Shown here piece after piece: positions 17,808 to 27,064 of a stretch of 64,000 nt of DNA. The DNA lies in NCBI GenBank assembly GCA_009377605.1, contig WHTT01000031.1, positions 1 to 64,000 on the forward strand. Direction: 5' to 3'. The translations under genes were made by a program, and so were the position numbers. Within the stretch, counting starts at the first letter, position 1; the number at the start of each line of letters is the position of its first letter. This DNA is from Luteitalea sp. (GTDB lineage Bacteria; Acidobacteriota; Vicinamibacteria; Vicinamibacterales; Vicinamibacteraceae). The notes under the pieces are model-generated. The model had not been told where the DNA came from. It ran no database searches and saw nothing but the letters and a program-made list of their open reading frames with translations.

Positions 17808-19034
17808 ATGCGGAAGTTTCTCATCGCCTTCGCGCTCTTCGTCGCGGTGGCAGCAGGCGTCTTCTTCTATAGCCGCTCTGGCGCTCCTGCATCGGAGCGC
17901 CAACCGACGGGGGGGCGCGGCGGGAGGATGGGCGGCGAGCGTCCCACCCCGACCGTCGAGCTGGGAGCCGTCACGCGTGGCGAGATCAGCGCCAACTTGA
18001 CCGTCGTCGGCAACCTGGTTGGCGCGCAGACCGTCGACGTCGGGCCGAAGGTAAGCGGCCGCCTAGAGGCTGTGGACGTCCGTATCGGCGATTCTGTGCG
18101 GCGCGGTCAGCGCTTGGCGCTCGTCGAGGACCGCGAGCTGCAAGAGCAGGTGCGACAGCAGGAGTCGGCCTACGAGGTGGCCCAGGCCACGATTCGGCAA
18201 CGCGAGGCGGACCTGGGCGTCGCGGAATCGAACGCGCGGCGGTCGCGCAGTTTGTTCGAGCGCAAGATTCTCGCCCAACAGGCGCTCGAGGATGCCGAAG
18301 CTGCGGCACAGTCGGCGCGGGCGCAGCTCGACCTCGCGCGAGCGCAGTACTCTCAGGCGGGCTCTCGGCTCGAAGAGCTGCGGATTACCCTCGCCAACAC
18401 CCGTGTGGTCTCGCCGGTCCATGGATTCGTCGGGAAGCGTTACCTCGATCCGGGTGTCCAGGTTTCCCCCGCGGGCCCCATTGTCTCCGTCGTGGACATC
18501 AGCCTCGTACGTCTCGTCGTGAATCTCGTGGAACGGGACCTCCGGCGGGTGCAACCTGGCGTGCCCGCGGTGGTCCAGGTGGACGCGTATCCCGGAGAAG
18601 CCTTCAAGGGTCGCGTGGCACGCCTCGCGCCCGTGCTGGATCCGGCAACGCGCACCGCGCAGATGGAGGTCGAGGTCCCGAATTCGGACTCGCGGCTGAA
18701 GCCTGGGATGTACGCCCGGGTCAGTCTGCAGACCGCGCATAGTCAAGATGCTCTCGTGGTGCCCAGAAACGCGGTGGTCGACCAGGAGGGCCGACGCGGC
18801 GTGTTCCTGGTGAACGAGCGGACGGCGCGCTTCACCGAGATTCGCACGGGCATCGAGGAACCCCAGCGAGTCGAGGTGGTGAGCGGCCTGAGCGAAGGCC
18901 AGCAGGTCGTCACAACCGGCGCGGCGGGCCTCCGGCACGGTGACGCGGTGCAGGTGGCCGACCAGCGAAGCGGCAACGGAACGTCTCGAGCTGAAAACAG
19001 GCCGACAGCACGGAAGCCACGCAGTGAAGACTGA
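17808..19034 (+). CDS. RND efflux periplasmic adaptor (membrane fusion protein)
   Basis: About 408 aa. An N-terminal membrane anchor (MRKFLIAFALFVAVAAGVFF) is followed by the first lipoyl half (VGPKVSGRLEAVDVRIGDSV), an alpha-hairpin (coiled coil ~105-190), the second lipoyl half (TRVVSPVHGFVGKRYLDPG), beta-barrel and membrane-proximal domains. It bridges the inner-membrane pump and the TolC channel. An upstream ATG at 17769 overlaps the TolC stop (ATGA) and would add 13 charged residues; 17808 is preferred because the hydrophobic anchor begins there. Confidence 0.92.
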   Translation: MRKFLIAFALFVAVAAGVFFYSRSGAPASERQPTGGRGGRMGGERPTPTVELGAVTRGEISANLTVVGNLVGAQTVDVGPKVSGRLEAVDVRIGDSVRRGQRLALVEDRELQEQVRQQESAYEVAQATIRQREADLGVAESNARRSRSLFERKILAQQALEDAEAAAQSARAQLDLARAQYSQAGSRLEELRITLANTRVVSPVHGFVGKRYLDPGVQVSPAGPIVSVVDISLVRLVVNLVERDLRRVQPGVPAVVQVDAYPGEAFKGRVARLAPVLDPATRTAQMEVEVPNSDSRLKPGMYARVSLQTAHSQDALVVPRNAVVDQEGRRGVFLVNERTARFTEIRTGIEEPQRVEVVSGLSEGQQVVTTGAAGLRHGDAVQVADQRSGNGTSRAENRPTARKPRSED

Positions 19035-19078
19035 GGGCCGCCTCGAGCCTTGACAAGGAACCAGCACTAGGAGCTCCC

Positions 19079-22000
19079 ATGAGCATCCCACGCCTCGCCA
19101 TCCACCGTCCTGTCACCGTCTTCATGCTCTGTAGCGTCGTCCTGCTGCTCGGCTCGGTGGCCCTTCTTCGCTTGCCCGTTGATCTGATGCCGGATCTCGA
19201 GATGCCGAGCCTGACGATCCGGGTCAACTACGAGGGCGTCGGGCCGCGCGAAATCGAGGAATCGATCACTCGGCCGATCGAGCGATCCGTCGCGGCCGTG
19301 GCTGGCCTCGATCAGATCAATTCGAGCTCGAACGAGGGCAGCAGCCAGGTGCGCCTCAACTTCACGTGGGGCACCGACATCGACGTCGCCGCCGACGATG
19401 TGCGTGCCCGGCTCGATCGCGTGCGGGGCCAGCTTCCAGAGGATGCCGACGCGCCCACGCTCTACAAGTTCGACTCGTCGCAGTTCCCAATTGTCTTCAT
19501 TGCGGTCGCTGGCGACTTCGATCCGGTGACGCTGCGCGAGCTCACGGAGAACGATCTCATGCCGCGCTTCGAGCGCATCTCGGGTGTCGCGGCGGTTGAG
19601 GTGCGGGGCGGCCTCGCCCGACAGATTCTCGTCGAGCTCTCGCGCGAAAAGACGACGGCGCTCGGACTCCCGGTCGATCAGGTGGTCCAGCTCCTCCAGA
19701 GCGAGAATCAGAACGTCCCGATCGGCGAAATCGACGAAGGCGACCTCACGTATCTCCTTCGCAGCCCAGGCCAGTTCACGGATCTGGACGACATTCGCAA
19801 TATTGCCGTGATGACGCGCGGTGGCGTCTCGTCAGCGACGCCGCAGACGGCGTCGTCTGGTTTCGGCGTCCCGGTCTACCTGCGCGATGTGGCCGAGGTG
19901 CGCGACGGGACCGAGGATCGGCGCTCCTACGTGACGCTCGATGGAAAACCTGGCATCCGCCTGACCATCACGAAGCAGTCTGGCGAGAACACGGTCGCCG
20001 TGGCCGAGAGGATCAGCGCGGAGGTCGAGCGCATCAACCGCGAGATGCCAAGCGTCAATTTGCGGATCACGCGCGATATGTCGATCTTCATCCAGCAGTC
20101 GATTGCCGCGGTGCGCGAGGCGGTGCTGCTCGGCTCCGTGCTGGTCGTCCTGATCATCTTCATCTTCCTGCGAAGCTTTCGCTCGACGCTGATCATCTGC
20201 GTGTCGATCCCGATCTCGATCATCGGCACGTTTGCGTTGCTCTATTTCGGTGGCTACACGCTGAACACGATGACCTTCGGGGGGCTCGCGCTCGGGGTGG
20301 GCATGATCGTCGACGCCTCGATCGTGGTGCTCGAGAACGCCCAGCGGCACATGGAACTGGGCAAGGATCGCGTGCAGGCGGCCATCGATGGCAGCGAGGA
20401 AATGTGGTCGGCAATCGTGGCCTCCACGCTGACCCACATCGCCGTCTTCGTGCCGCTCTTCTTCCTCGCCGGCTTCTCGAGCATCCTCTTCAGGCAGCTC
20501 TCGGTCGTGGTGATCTTCTCGCTCATGATGTCGCTGTTCGTGGCGGTGACGCTCGTGCCGGTGCTCTGCGCGCTGCTGCTGAAGGCGCCCGTCAAGGGCG
20601 AGGCGCGTCGCGGGTGGTCCGGCCGCATGTTCGAGACGAGCGAGCGGTGGCTCCAGCGCGTCGATGACGGCTACCGAGGCTTCCTGCATCGTGCGCTCGC
20701 TCACCGGCCGACGGTGCTCGCCACCGGAACAGGCCTGTTCGTCCTTGCCCTCTTCATCCTGCCGCTGCTCTCCTTCGAGCTGATGCCGCAGACCGATGAG
20801 GGTGAGGTCGATGTCGACATCGAGCTGCCCGTGGGCACGCGCATCGAGCGGACCGAACAGGTCCTGATCCAGATGGAACAGATGGTTCGAGAGGCGGTCC
20901 CGGAGGCGATAAGCCTTTTCACGGAAGGCGGCGGTGGCGGATGGCGGGGCGGCTCGACGCACGAGGGTGAGATCGAAATCCAGCTGACCCGCAAGGAGGA
21001 GCGATCGCGCTCCAGCGAGGAGATCGCACAGGCGCTGCGGCGAGAGCTGTCGGGCCTCCCCGGCGTGGAGGTGCGTGCCCGCGCTTCGGGCGGCAATTTT
21101 GCGCTGAACCGTATCCTGGGCGACCAGGCCGAATCCCGTCTCTCGCTCGAGATTCGCGGGTACGATCTCGAGGACGCCAGGCGCCTATCCTTGGCGGCCC
21201 GGGACGCCATGCAGACCCTTCCAGGCATTACCGACGTCCGTATCGACCGCGAGGAGGGGCGTCCCGAGATGGCGATTCGGGTCGACCGTGACAAGGCAGC
21301 CACACTCGGCATGGGGGTGGGGCAGGTTGCCGACACGCTGCAGACCAACATCGCTGGTAGACAGGCGGCCTTCTATCGCGAGCGCGGCGAGGAGTACCCG
21401 ATTATCGTGCGTCTTCGCGAAGAGGACCGGCGGCGCGTGACCGACGTGGGCGACGTGCTCGTCACGACCCCGTCCGGGAGCATCGTCCAAGCAAAGAACC
21501 TCCTGAACCTGCAGCCCGACGCTGGTCCTACCGAGATCGACCGGAAGAATCAGCAGCGGATCACCACCGTGAACGCGGAGATCGAGGTGCCGCTCAGCGA
21601 AGCCGTTTCCCGCGTCCGGGAGATCCTGCCTCGGCTCGATATTCCGCACGACTTCACGGTGGGATTTGGTGCGGAGCTCGAGGAGCAGCAGAAGACGTTC
21701 CGGCAGCTCCAGTTGTTGCTCGTGCTCGCGATTCTCCTGGTCTATGCGGTGATGGCATCGCAGTACGAGTCGCTCCGCGATCCGTTCATCATCATGTTCT
21801 CCGTCCCGCTCGCGGCGATTGGCGTTGTCGGCATCCTGTGGCTCACCAACACAGCGTTCAGCTTGCAAGCGTTCATTGGGGCCATCATGCTGGCGGGCAT
21901 CGTGGTGAACAACGCCATTCTGCTCGTGGACTACACCATCACGCTCCGGCGCAGAGACAAGGTGCCGCTGCGTGAAGCCGTGGAGCTCGCTGGCCGCACA

Positions 22001-22264
22001 CGACTCCGGCCCATCTTGATCACCACCCTCACGACCGTCCTCGGTCTCGTGCCCATGTCGCTCGGCTATGGTGAGGGCGCCGAGCTACAGGCCCCCCTCG
22101 CGCGCGTGGTGATTGGCGGGCTCATCACGTCCACGCTCATCACGCTGGTGTTCGTGCCAACGCTGTACACCATCTTCGAGGAAGGCTTCAGGGGCTTGCG
22201 CCGAGCGCCTGGCCGGGAGCCTGCAGCGCAAGCGCCCGAGGTGGCGGTCGGCAGGCGCGCGTAA
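19079..22264 (+). CDS. RND efflux transporter permease (AcrB/Mdt-like)
   Basis: 1061 aa, the normal length of a proton-driven RND pump with 12 TM helices. It shows the N-terminal MSIPRLAIHRPVTVFMLCSV helix, the first porter domain (PDLEMPSLTIRVNYEGVGPR), the TM4 proton-relay motif GGLALGVGMIVDASIVVLEN and the second-half AGIVVNNAILLVDYTITLRR. It is the last gene of the Spy-TolC-MFP-RND operon. It resembles the hydrophobic drug/lipid exporters of Acidobacteria more than metal pumps (no CusA-like Met pattern seen). The substrate is unknown. Confidence 0.95.
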   Translation: MSIPRLAIHRPVTVFMLCSVVLLLGSVALLRLPVDLMPDLEMPSLTIRVNYEGVGPREIEESITRPIERSVAAVAGLDQINSSSNEGSSQVRLNFTWGTDIDVAADDVRARLDRVRGQLPEDADAPTLYKFDSSQFPIVFIAVAGDFDPVTLRELTENDLMPRFERISGVAAVEVRGGLARQILVELSREKTTALGLPVDQVVQLLQSENQNVPIGEIDEGDLTYLLRSPGQFTDLDDIRNIAVMTRGGVSSATPQTASSGFGVPVYLRDVAEVRDGTEDRRSYVTLDGKPGIRLTITKQSGENTVAVAERISAEVERINREMPSVNLRITRDMSIFIQQSIAAVREAVLLGSVLVVLIIFIFLRSFRSTLIICVSIPISIIGTFALLYFGGYTLNTMTFGGLALGVGMIVDASIVVLENAQRHMELGKDRVQAAIDGSEEMWSAIVASTLTHIAVFVPLFFLAGFSSILFRQLSVVVIFSLMMSLFVAVTLVPVLCALLLKAPVKGEARRGWSGRMFETSERWLQRVDDGYRGFLHRALAHRPTVLATGTGLFVLALFILPLLSFELMPQTDEGEVDVDIELPVGTRIERTEQVLIQMEQMVREAVPEAISLFTEGGGGGWRGGSTHEGEIEIQLTRKEERSRSSEEIAQALRRELSGLPGVEVRARASGGNFALNRILGDQAESRLSLEIRGYDLEDARRLSLAARDAMQTLPGITDVRIDREEGRPEMAIRVDRDKAATLGMGVGQVADTLQTNIAGRQAAFYRERGEEYPIIVRLREEDRRRVTDVGDVLVTTPSGSIVQAKNLLNLQPDAGPTEIDRKNQQRITTVNAEIEVPLSEAVSRVREILPRLDIPHDFTVGFGAELEEQQKTFRQLQLLLVLAILLVYAVMASQYESLRDPFIIMFSVPLAAIGVVGILWLTNTAFSLQAFIGAIMLAGIVVNNAILLVDYTITLRRRDKVPLREAVELAGRTRLRPILITTLTTVLGLVPMSLGYGEGAELQAPLARVVIGGLITSTLITLVFVPTLYTIFEEGFRGLRRAPGREPAAQAPEVAVGRRA

Positions 22265-22425
22265 CCACAGAGGACACGAAGGGTACGAAGGACACAAAGA
22301 TTTCACCACGAAGGACACGAAGAGCACGAAGAAACCAATTGGATTTTCTTCTTCGTGAACTTCGTGTCCTTCGTGGTTGATCCTTCGTGTCCTCAGTGGT
22401 GAACTTTCGTGGTCTTCGCGGTTCG
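22261..22425. repeat. 9-bp periodic (ACGAAGGAC) inverted repeat
   Basis: Head-to-tail 9-mers (GACACGAAG, GGTACGAAG, GACACAAAG, GACACGAAG, AGCACGAAG) run from 22271 to 22333. The complementary series (CTTCGTGAA, CTTCGTGTC, CTTCGTGGT) follows from 22349. Arms ACCACGAAGGACACGAAG and CTTCGTGTCCTTCGTGGT pair perfectly over 18 bp, so the RNA would form a long hairpin just after the pump stop codon at 22264. It could serve as the operon terminator, although the repeat is clearly a dispersed element type. Confidence 0.85.
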
Positions 22426-22528
22426 CCGGCACCACGCCCTTCCCCTTGCTGCTACAATCTTTCCCCATTGCCCACCCCGTGCACGATGAAGCGTGTACGG
22501 CCAATCCAATCGTGTCATAAGGAGAACC

Positions 22529-23590
22529 ATGCGAAGGGTGTGGACTCGCCTTCTGCTGTGTGGGTGTTCGCTTGCCTGGCCGCTTGCGGCTCAAGCTCAA
22601 CTGACAACGGGGACGATTGCTGGTGCGGTAACCGACGATTCCGGCGCTATCCTGCCGGGCGTGAGTGTCACGGTGGAGAGCGATCGGCTCATCGGCGGTT
22701 CGCGAAGCACGATCACGGATGATCGCGGCGAGTACCGTTTCGACAATCTCGTCCCAGGGACGTACGCGCTGCGCTTCGAGCTCACCAGCTTCAAGGCCGT
22801 GGAGCGCGAGGAGATTCGCATTGCGGCAGGCTTCGTGGCCACCGTCGACATGGTGCTCGAGCTCGGTGATTTGGAGGAGACCGTCACGGTCAGTGGCGCG
22901 GCACCGGTCATCGACACGAGGTCGAACGTGCAGCAGACGATCATGAATCAAGAGCTGCTCGAGGAGATCCCAACCGGGCGCGACGTCTGGTCGGTGGGTA
23001 AGCTCATTCCGGGCGTCACGGTGGCGACCTATGATGTGGGCGGCACACAGGGCATGCAGCAAAGCGCCGTGTCTGCGCACGGCTCGCGCTCCGACGACAA
23101 GACCTTCGCGATCGACGGTCTCGCGGTGAACTGGCCCGGCGGCGGGGGTGGCTCCACGATGGTCTATTACGACCAGGGCATGTTCGAGGAGGTGAACTAT
23201 CAGACGTCGGCCATTCCCGCCGAGATTGCCATCGGCGGCATCCACATGAACATGGTCACCAAGTCCGGGGGAAACACGTGGCGCGGGGATGCACGTTACT
23301 ACTGGGCCGATGACAGCCTCCAGGCGGAGAACTTCGACCAGGTCAGCGAACAGTTCGACTTCCCCGGTGGCAACCCCATCACGGAGCAGTACGACCTCAA
23401 CGCGACGCTCGCAGGCCCCGTCGTGCGCGACCGTATTTGGTTCTTCGGGTCGTACCGGCGATGGAAGGTCGATAAAGAGCTGCTCGCCGTCTTCAATTCG
23501 GATGGGACGAACGCCATCGACGATAACCTGATCTGGAACGGCTCTGGCAAGCTCACGATTCAGCCACGGGCTGGATCCCGCAGCAAGTGA
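22529..23590 (+). pseudogene. TonB-dependent receptor, N-terminal fragment (frameshifted)
   Basis: Starts at ATG 22529 behind AAGGAGAACC. A signal peptide (ending AAQAQ) leads into a carboxypeptidase-regulatory-like domain (GTIAGAVTDDSGAILPGVSV) and a plug domain (VDMVLELGDLEETVTVSG; IPTGRDVWSVGKLIPGV), then the first barrel strands (WFFGSYRRWKVDKELL). Oar-type receptors are about 1000 aa. Here the reading frame ends 10 codons after GKLTIQP because ~200 residues of barrel have been lost and the remainder is out of frame. The C-terminal part continues in the next entry. Probably non-functional. Confidence 0.88.
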
Positions 23591-24717
23591 GCCCGGCCGG
23601 GACGTGGGTTCCCGAGCGGCAGCTCGAGCGCCGAGACGTCTACGAGCAGTGGATGCCGGTTTGGCGCGCTGGCGTTGTCTACGACCTCTTTGGCGACGGG
23701 CGCACTGCAATCAAGGGTAACTATAGTCGGTACGGCTTCCAGGTCGGGATCGACCATGTCACGCAGATACATCCCTTCACGCTCACGCTCGCCAACATCC
23801 CCTGGTCCGACCTCAACGGCGACGACTTTCCGCAGACCGGCGAGCTTGGCACGTTCGAGGGCTTTGCGGGGGCGGCGACCACACGGTATGCAGATGCCGA
23901 CGGGCCCGACTGGGGCTACTCGGACGAAATCACCGCCGGCATCGAACATCAGCTCCTGGGCGACATTCGTGTCGGCGCCATGTACCACCATCGGACGAAT
24001 CGCAAGAATATCGGCTTCCGGAACGCGGCGGTGCCTCCCGACGCCTATGTACCCACCGAGATCGCTGATCCCCTCGGCGGGGGGACGCTAACGTTCTACA
24101 ACCTCGATCCCGAGTTTCTCGGCCTGCAAGACAATGTCCGGGAGAACATCCCGCTCTTGGACACCGACTACGACGGTATCGAGGTAACCGCAGCGAAGCG
24201 ATTCGCAGATCGGTGGCAGCTGTTGTTCGGCTATACCTTCGGCACCAACGAGGGAGGCATCGACCTCGGAGACTTCAACGATCCCAACAACCTGATCAAC
24301 CAGCAAGGCAAGGTCGCCAACGACTCCACGCACAGTTTCAAGGTGGCCGGAACCTGGGTGATCCCGCGGGCGGAGATCTCGCTCAGCAGCAGCCTCGTGC
24401 GCAACACGGGATATCCGAGGCAACCGACCTATCAGATCAATCGCGAGATCTACCCAGACCTCACGCGGTCCACGCAGAACCTGCGGCTCCTCCCGCGAGG
24501 TGAGCTACGGGTGCCCGATGTGACAATGATCGATCTCCGAATCTCGCGACCGTTCCGCTTCGGCACGACGACACTCGAGCCGCAGCTCGATATCTTCAAC
24601 GCCACCAATGCCGACACGATCGTGGGCGTGGTCGACCAGATCGGCTCGCGCTACGGCTTCCCAACGGAGATTCTGGCGCCCCGCCTCGTGCGCGTTGGTC
24701 TTGTCATTCGATTCTAA
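23587..24717 (+). pseudogene. TonB-dependent receptor, C-terminal barrel fragment
   Basis: Continuation of the same receptor in another frame. Homologous sequence begins before the nominal GTG at 23587, at about 23567 (TGWIPQQVSPAGTWVPE), confirming that the break is inside the gene and not between two genes. It contains typical Acidobacterial receptor barrel strands (GVVYDLFGDGRTAIKGNYSR, QLLFGYTFGTNE) and ends in the outer-membrane C-terminal signature VRVGLVIRF. No ribosome-binding site fits an independent start. The two halves together give ~740 residues. Confidence 0.88.
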
Positions 24718-24887
24718 GGGCGAGAAGCTGTCTTAAAGCCGGCTCCTGAAGTTCGACGTCGACTCGTGGCGAGTGATGGAAGGAAAGCTCACGCCGCGAG
24801 CACGAAAGGCGCTCGACACACTTCGGGAGGAGGGAGCACCGTTCACGAGTGGCATCCAGCAGCCTGTATATATGGTAATATGTCGAT

Positions 24888-25166
24888 ATGGTCAAAGCGA
24901 CCTTCACGCTCGATGACGAGACGATGCAGACGATCCGGGCCATCGCGGAACGCAAGAAGAAGGCGCAGAGTCTCGTCGTTCGTGAGGCGATCGCTGTCTA
25001 CGCTAGCCGAGAGGAGAAGCTCAGTGACGAGGAGCGTGCGCGGAAGCTGCGCGTGATCGACAATCTGATGTCGCGAGCTCCCACGCGCCCGCAGGCCGAG
25101 GTGGACGAGGAGTTGCGCGAGATCCGCCGCGGCCGACGGCTCGGGTGGCGGCGGCCGGCAGAGTGA
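24888..25166 (+). CDS. Ribbon-helix-helix antitoxin
   Basis: 92 aa. The N-terminal MVKATFTLDDETMQTIRAIA strand-helix, followed by KKAQSLVVREAIAVYA, is a CopG/RHH DNA-binding fold. The C-terminal half is charged and disordered-like (EVDEELREIRRGRRLGWRR), as expected for a toxin-wrapping tail. It overlaps the PIN toxin gene. Three ATATG(G) steps just upstream (24868-24892) may form the autoregulatory operator. Confidence 0.85.
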   Translation: MVKATFTLDDETMQTIRAIAERKKKAQSLVVREAIAVYASREEKLSDEERARKLRVIDNLMSRAPTRPQAEVDEELREIRRGRRLGWRRPAE

Positions 25167-25546
25167 TGTTGGTTCATCTGGATACATCGCTGCTGGTCGA
25201 TGCCTTTACTGGGACTGGACGTTCCCTGGAAGCCCTCCGCACGGCGACAGCAGACGGTGACGTCATCACCTTCTCGACCATCGTGTTGTACGAGTGGCTT
25301 CGTGGACCGAGGGCAGAAGGCGAGAAGGAAGCGGTCGACCAGTTCTTCGCGTCTGACATGCTCGCGGTCTTTGGTGCGCGTGAGGCAGAGCGCGCTGCGG
25401 CGCTGTACCGACAGGTGAAGCGAGCGCGGCAGCGCCAGGCCGACCTCGCGATCGCCGCATGCGCCCTCGAGCATAGTGCCTGCCTCTGGACACTCAATCG
25501 CGCGGACTTCGACGACATCTCGGAGCTCACACTCTATGAACGGTAG
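25166..25546 (+). CDS. PIN-domain ribonuclease toxin (VapC-like)
   Basis: 126 aa. Acidic PIN residues are visible: Asp near the N-terminus (MLVHLDTSLLVDAF), the Glu of VLYEWLRGP, and the C-terminal Asp pair (RQADLAIAACALEH and LNRADFDDI). VapC toxins cleave tRNA or rRNA. The start ATG 25166 shares a base with the TGA of the RHH antitoxin (a GTG at 25163 is equally possible), giving tight translational coupling. Together they form a type II toxin-antitoxin module beside the broken receptor. Confidence 0.88.
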   Translation: MLVHLDTSLLVDAFTGTGRSLEALRTATADGDVITFSTIVLYEWLRGPRAEGEKEAVDQFFASDMLAVFGAREAERAAALYRQVKRARQRQADLAIAACALEHSACLWTLNRADFDDISELTLYER

Positions 25547-25604
25547 AGATGGGATCCGCGTGGCCGGAGTGAAGAGAAAGACAGTTATTCTCCTCATATT
25601 ATGA

Positions 25605-26141
25605 TTAGAATGCGCTTCTAATCTGGCCCCTCGCCTTCCCGTGAGCGTGGAGGCGAGCGCGCAGCTCGGCCACCGTCATGCCGGTAATCGGATCGAGCCA
25701 GTCGGAGGCGATCTCACTCAGGGGATCGAGCACGAACAGGCGCTCGCGAAAGCGCGCGTGTGGCACGTGTAGCCCTGGCTCCTCGACGATATAGCTGCCA
25801 AAGAGAATGAGATCGAGATCGAGAGTGCGTGGCGCGTAAGAGTGCGGCGCAGCTCCGGCCATCGCCTGCGGTGTCGTCTTGTCGGGGCGCGACCGACCGC
25901 GTTCTTGCTCGACTTGGAGCAGGAAACCCAGGAGCTCTCGAGGGCCAAGCGCGGTTACGCCGACGACGGCGCTGTTGAGGAAGTCTGGTTGCGGCTCGTC
26001 TCCTACCGCCTTCGTCTCATGAACCGAGGAGGCGGTGAGGTGCGACAGATGCTCGGGCAAGCGCGCCCGCGCGTATTCGAGATGGGCACGACGGTCACCG
26101 AGGTTGCTCCCCAGCGCAATGGCGACGCGGGACAACCGCAT
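25605..26141 (-). CDS. folK: 2-amino-4-hydroxy-6-hydroxymethyldihydropteridine pyrophosphokinase
   Basis: Transfers pyrophosphate from ATP to hydroxymethyl-dihydropterin in folate synthesis. The 178-aa product has the ALGSNLGDR N-terminal motif, VHETKAVG, QPDFLNSAVVG, and the PRTLDLDLILFG metal/ATP signature followed by VPHARFRERLFVLDPL. The gene begins immediately after the stop of the helical-protein gene (0 bp spacing) in a dksA-like / helical protein / folK operon. folB and folP are not nearby. Confidence 0.96.
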   Translation of the reverse strand: MRLSRVAIALGSNLGDRRAHLEYARARLPEHLSHLTASSVHETKAVGDEPQPDFLNSAVVGVTALGPRELLGFLLQVEQERGRSRPDKTTPQAMAGAAPHSYAPRTLDLDLILFGSYIVEEPGLHVPHARFRERLFVLDPLSEIASDWLDPITGMTVAELRARLHAHGKARGQIRSAF

Positions 26142-26633
26142 CTACTCCATCCATCGAACCGGTAATACTCCGCCGCCAGTCGTTGCACCCCCTCGCCGAC
26201 GACCGAGCAGGTCATCGCGGCCTGCGAGCGCCTGCTCGAAGAAGCGGCGATGCTCGACCACCTCGCCGAGGATGACCTTCAACATGTTGCGGTGTCGGGC
26301 ATGCGAAAGATCTTCGACGCGCGGGGCCCAGCGCTCGACGAATGCCGTCTGCTGTTGCAGATCTCCCTCGATCACCGCGCGCTGGCGTGCCTCAGCCTTG
26401 CCCACCTGCGGCACGGCAAGCGGCTCGAATGTGCTGGGCACCTCGCCGCCGAGATCCCGCAAGGCGGTCTGCAGCCACGTCAAGTGGGTCTCCTCCCGGG
26501 CGACGATGTACTGGTAGGTGTTGTTGATCTCGTAGTCGCCTACCGCCTGCGCGCCCTTGACGTGTCGATCGAACAGCGCCAGTCGCTCGCGGTAGAAGTC
26601 CTGAAGCAATGAAAGGAGCTCGGTCGGCTTCAC
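26142..26633 (-). CDS. Helical-bundle (ferritin-like) hypothetical protein
   Basis: 163 aa, all-helical, with His/Glu residues on helices that resemble ferritin-like or DinB-like bundles: RLALFDRHVKGAQ, YIVAREETHLTWL, VILGEVVEHRRFFEQAL. An EExxH-type element (REETH) and a second EVVEH could ligate a metal, but the family is not certain. GTG 26633 is chosen because it overlaps the TGA of the upstream zinc-finger gene (GTGA); the much longer open frame upstream is the shadow of that gene. Confidence 0.72.
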   Translation of the reverse strand: MKPTELLSLLQDFYRERLALFDRHVKGAQAVGDYEINNTYQYIVAREETHLTWLQTALRDLGGEVPSTFEPLAVPQVGKAEARQRAVIEGDLQQQTAFVERWAPRVEDLSHARHRNMLKVILGEVVEHRRFFEQALAGRDDLLGRRRGGATTGGGVLPVRWME

Positions 26634-26965
26634 GCGTTTTGCTTTTCCTTGCAGGTAATGCAGACGCGTGTCCAGGGAATGGCCTGCAACCGCGCAGCAG
26701 AAATGGCCTGACCACAGTCTCGGCAGACGCCGTACGTCCCCTTCTCGATGCGCGCAAGCGCTTCTTCGATGGCTTGCAGGATCTTGGCGTCGGTCTGCTT
26801 GAGCCTGAGCTGGATGTGCACCTCGTTGTTGCCGGTGGCTTGATCCGCGAGGTCGCCCTGCCGCGAGTTCACGTCCATCGATGCGTGCAGCACCCGAAGC
26901 CCGCCGGCCGAAAGCAGCTCGCTCCGCTTCTTGAGGAGCATCTCCTGGAGATCCACAACTTCCAT
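26630..26965 (-). CDS. DksA/TraR-family C4 zinc-finger protein
   Basis: 111 aa: an N-terminal coiled coil (LLKKRSELLSAGG, then the QLRLKQTDAKILQAIEEALA helix) and a C-terminal C4 zinc finger, Cys81-x2-Cys84 and Cys102-x2-Cys105 (CRDCGQAISAARLQAIPWTR). DksA-like proteins bind the RNA polymerase secondary channel and modulate transcription with ppGpp. This one lacks the canonical DxxDxA coiled-coil tip, so it may be a divergent family member. First gene of the operon ending in folK. Confidence 0.88.
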   Translation of the reverse strand: MEVVDLQEMLLKKRSELLSAGGLRVLHASMDVNSRQGDLADQATGNNEVHIQLRLKQTDAKILQAIEEALARIEKGTYGVCRDCGQAISAARLQAIPWTRVCITCKEKQNA

Positions 26966-27064
26966 CGACGTTCGGTACCTCAGACCGCGCCCATCTCGCG
27001 CGCGTTAACCGCAGATCATAGCACGGCCGCGCAATCAGGGATCCACCGAAGCCCAGGGCGAGCG

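Noticed and set aside
19832-20962. 376-aa minus-strand ORF opposite the RND pump
   Set aside because: His/Asp/Arg-rich antisense of TM-coding sequence, a common artefact of GC-rich genes.
22261-22425. CRISPR array
   Set aside because: The repeat unit is 9 bp, contiguous, reverses orientation and has no spacers or cas genes nearby.
24723-24900. Short open frame (MEGKLTPRARKALDTLREEG) before the RHH antitoxin
   Set aside because: It looks mildly protein-like but has no ribosome-binding site or recognisable family, and it ends inside the antitoxin gene; kept only as a possible remnant.
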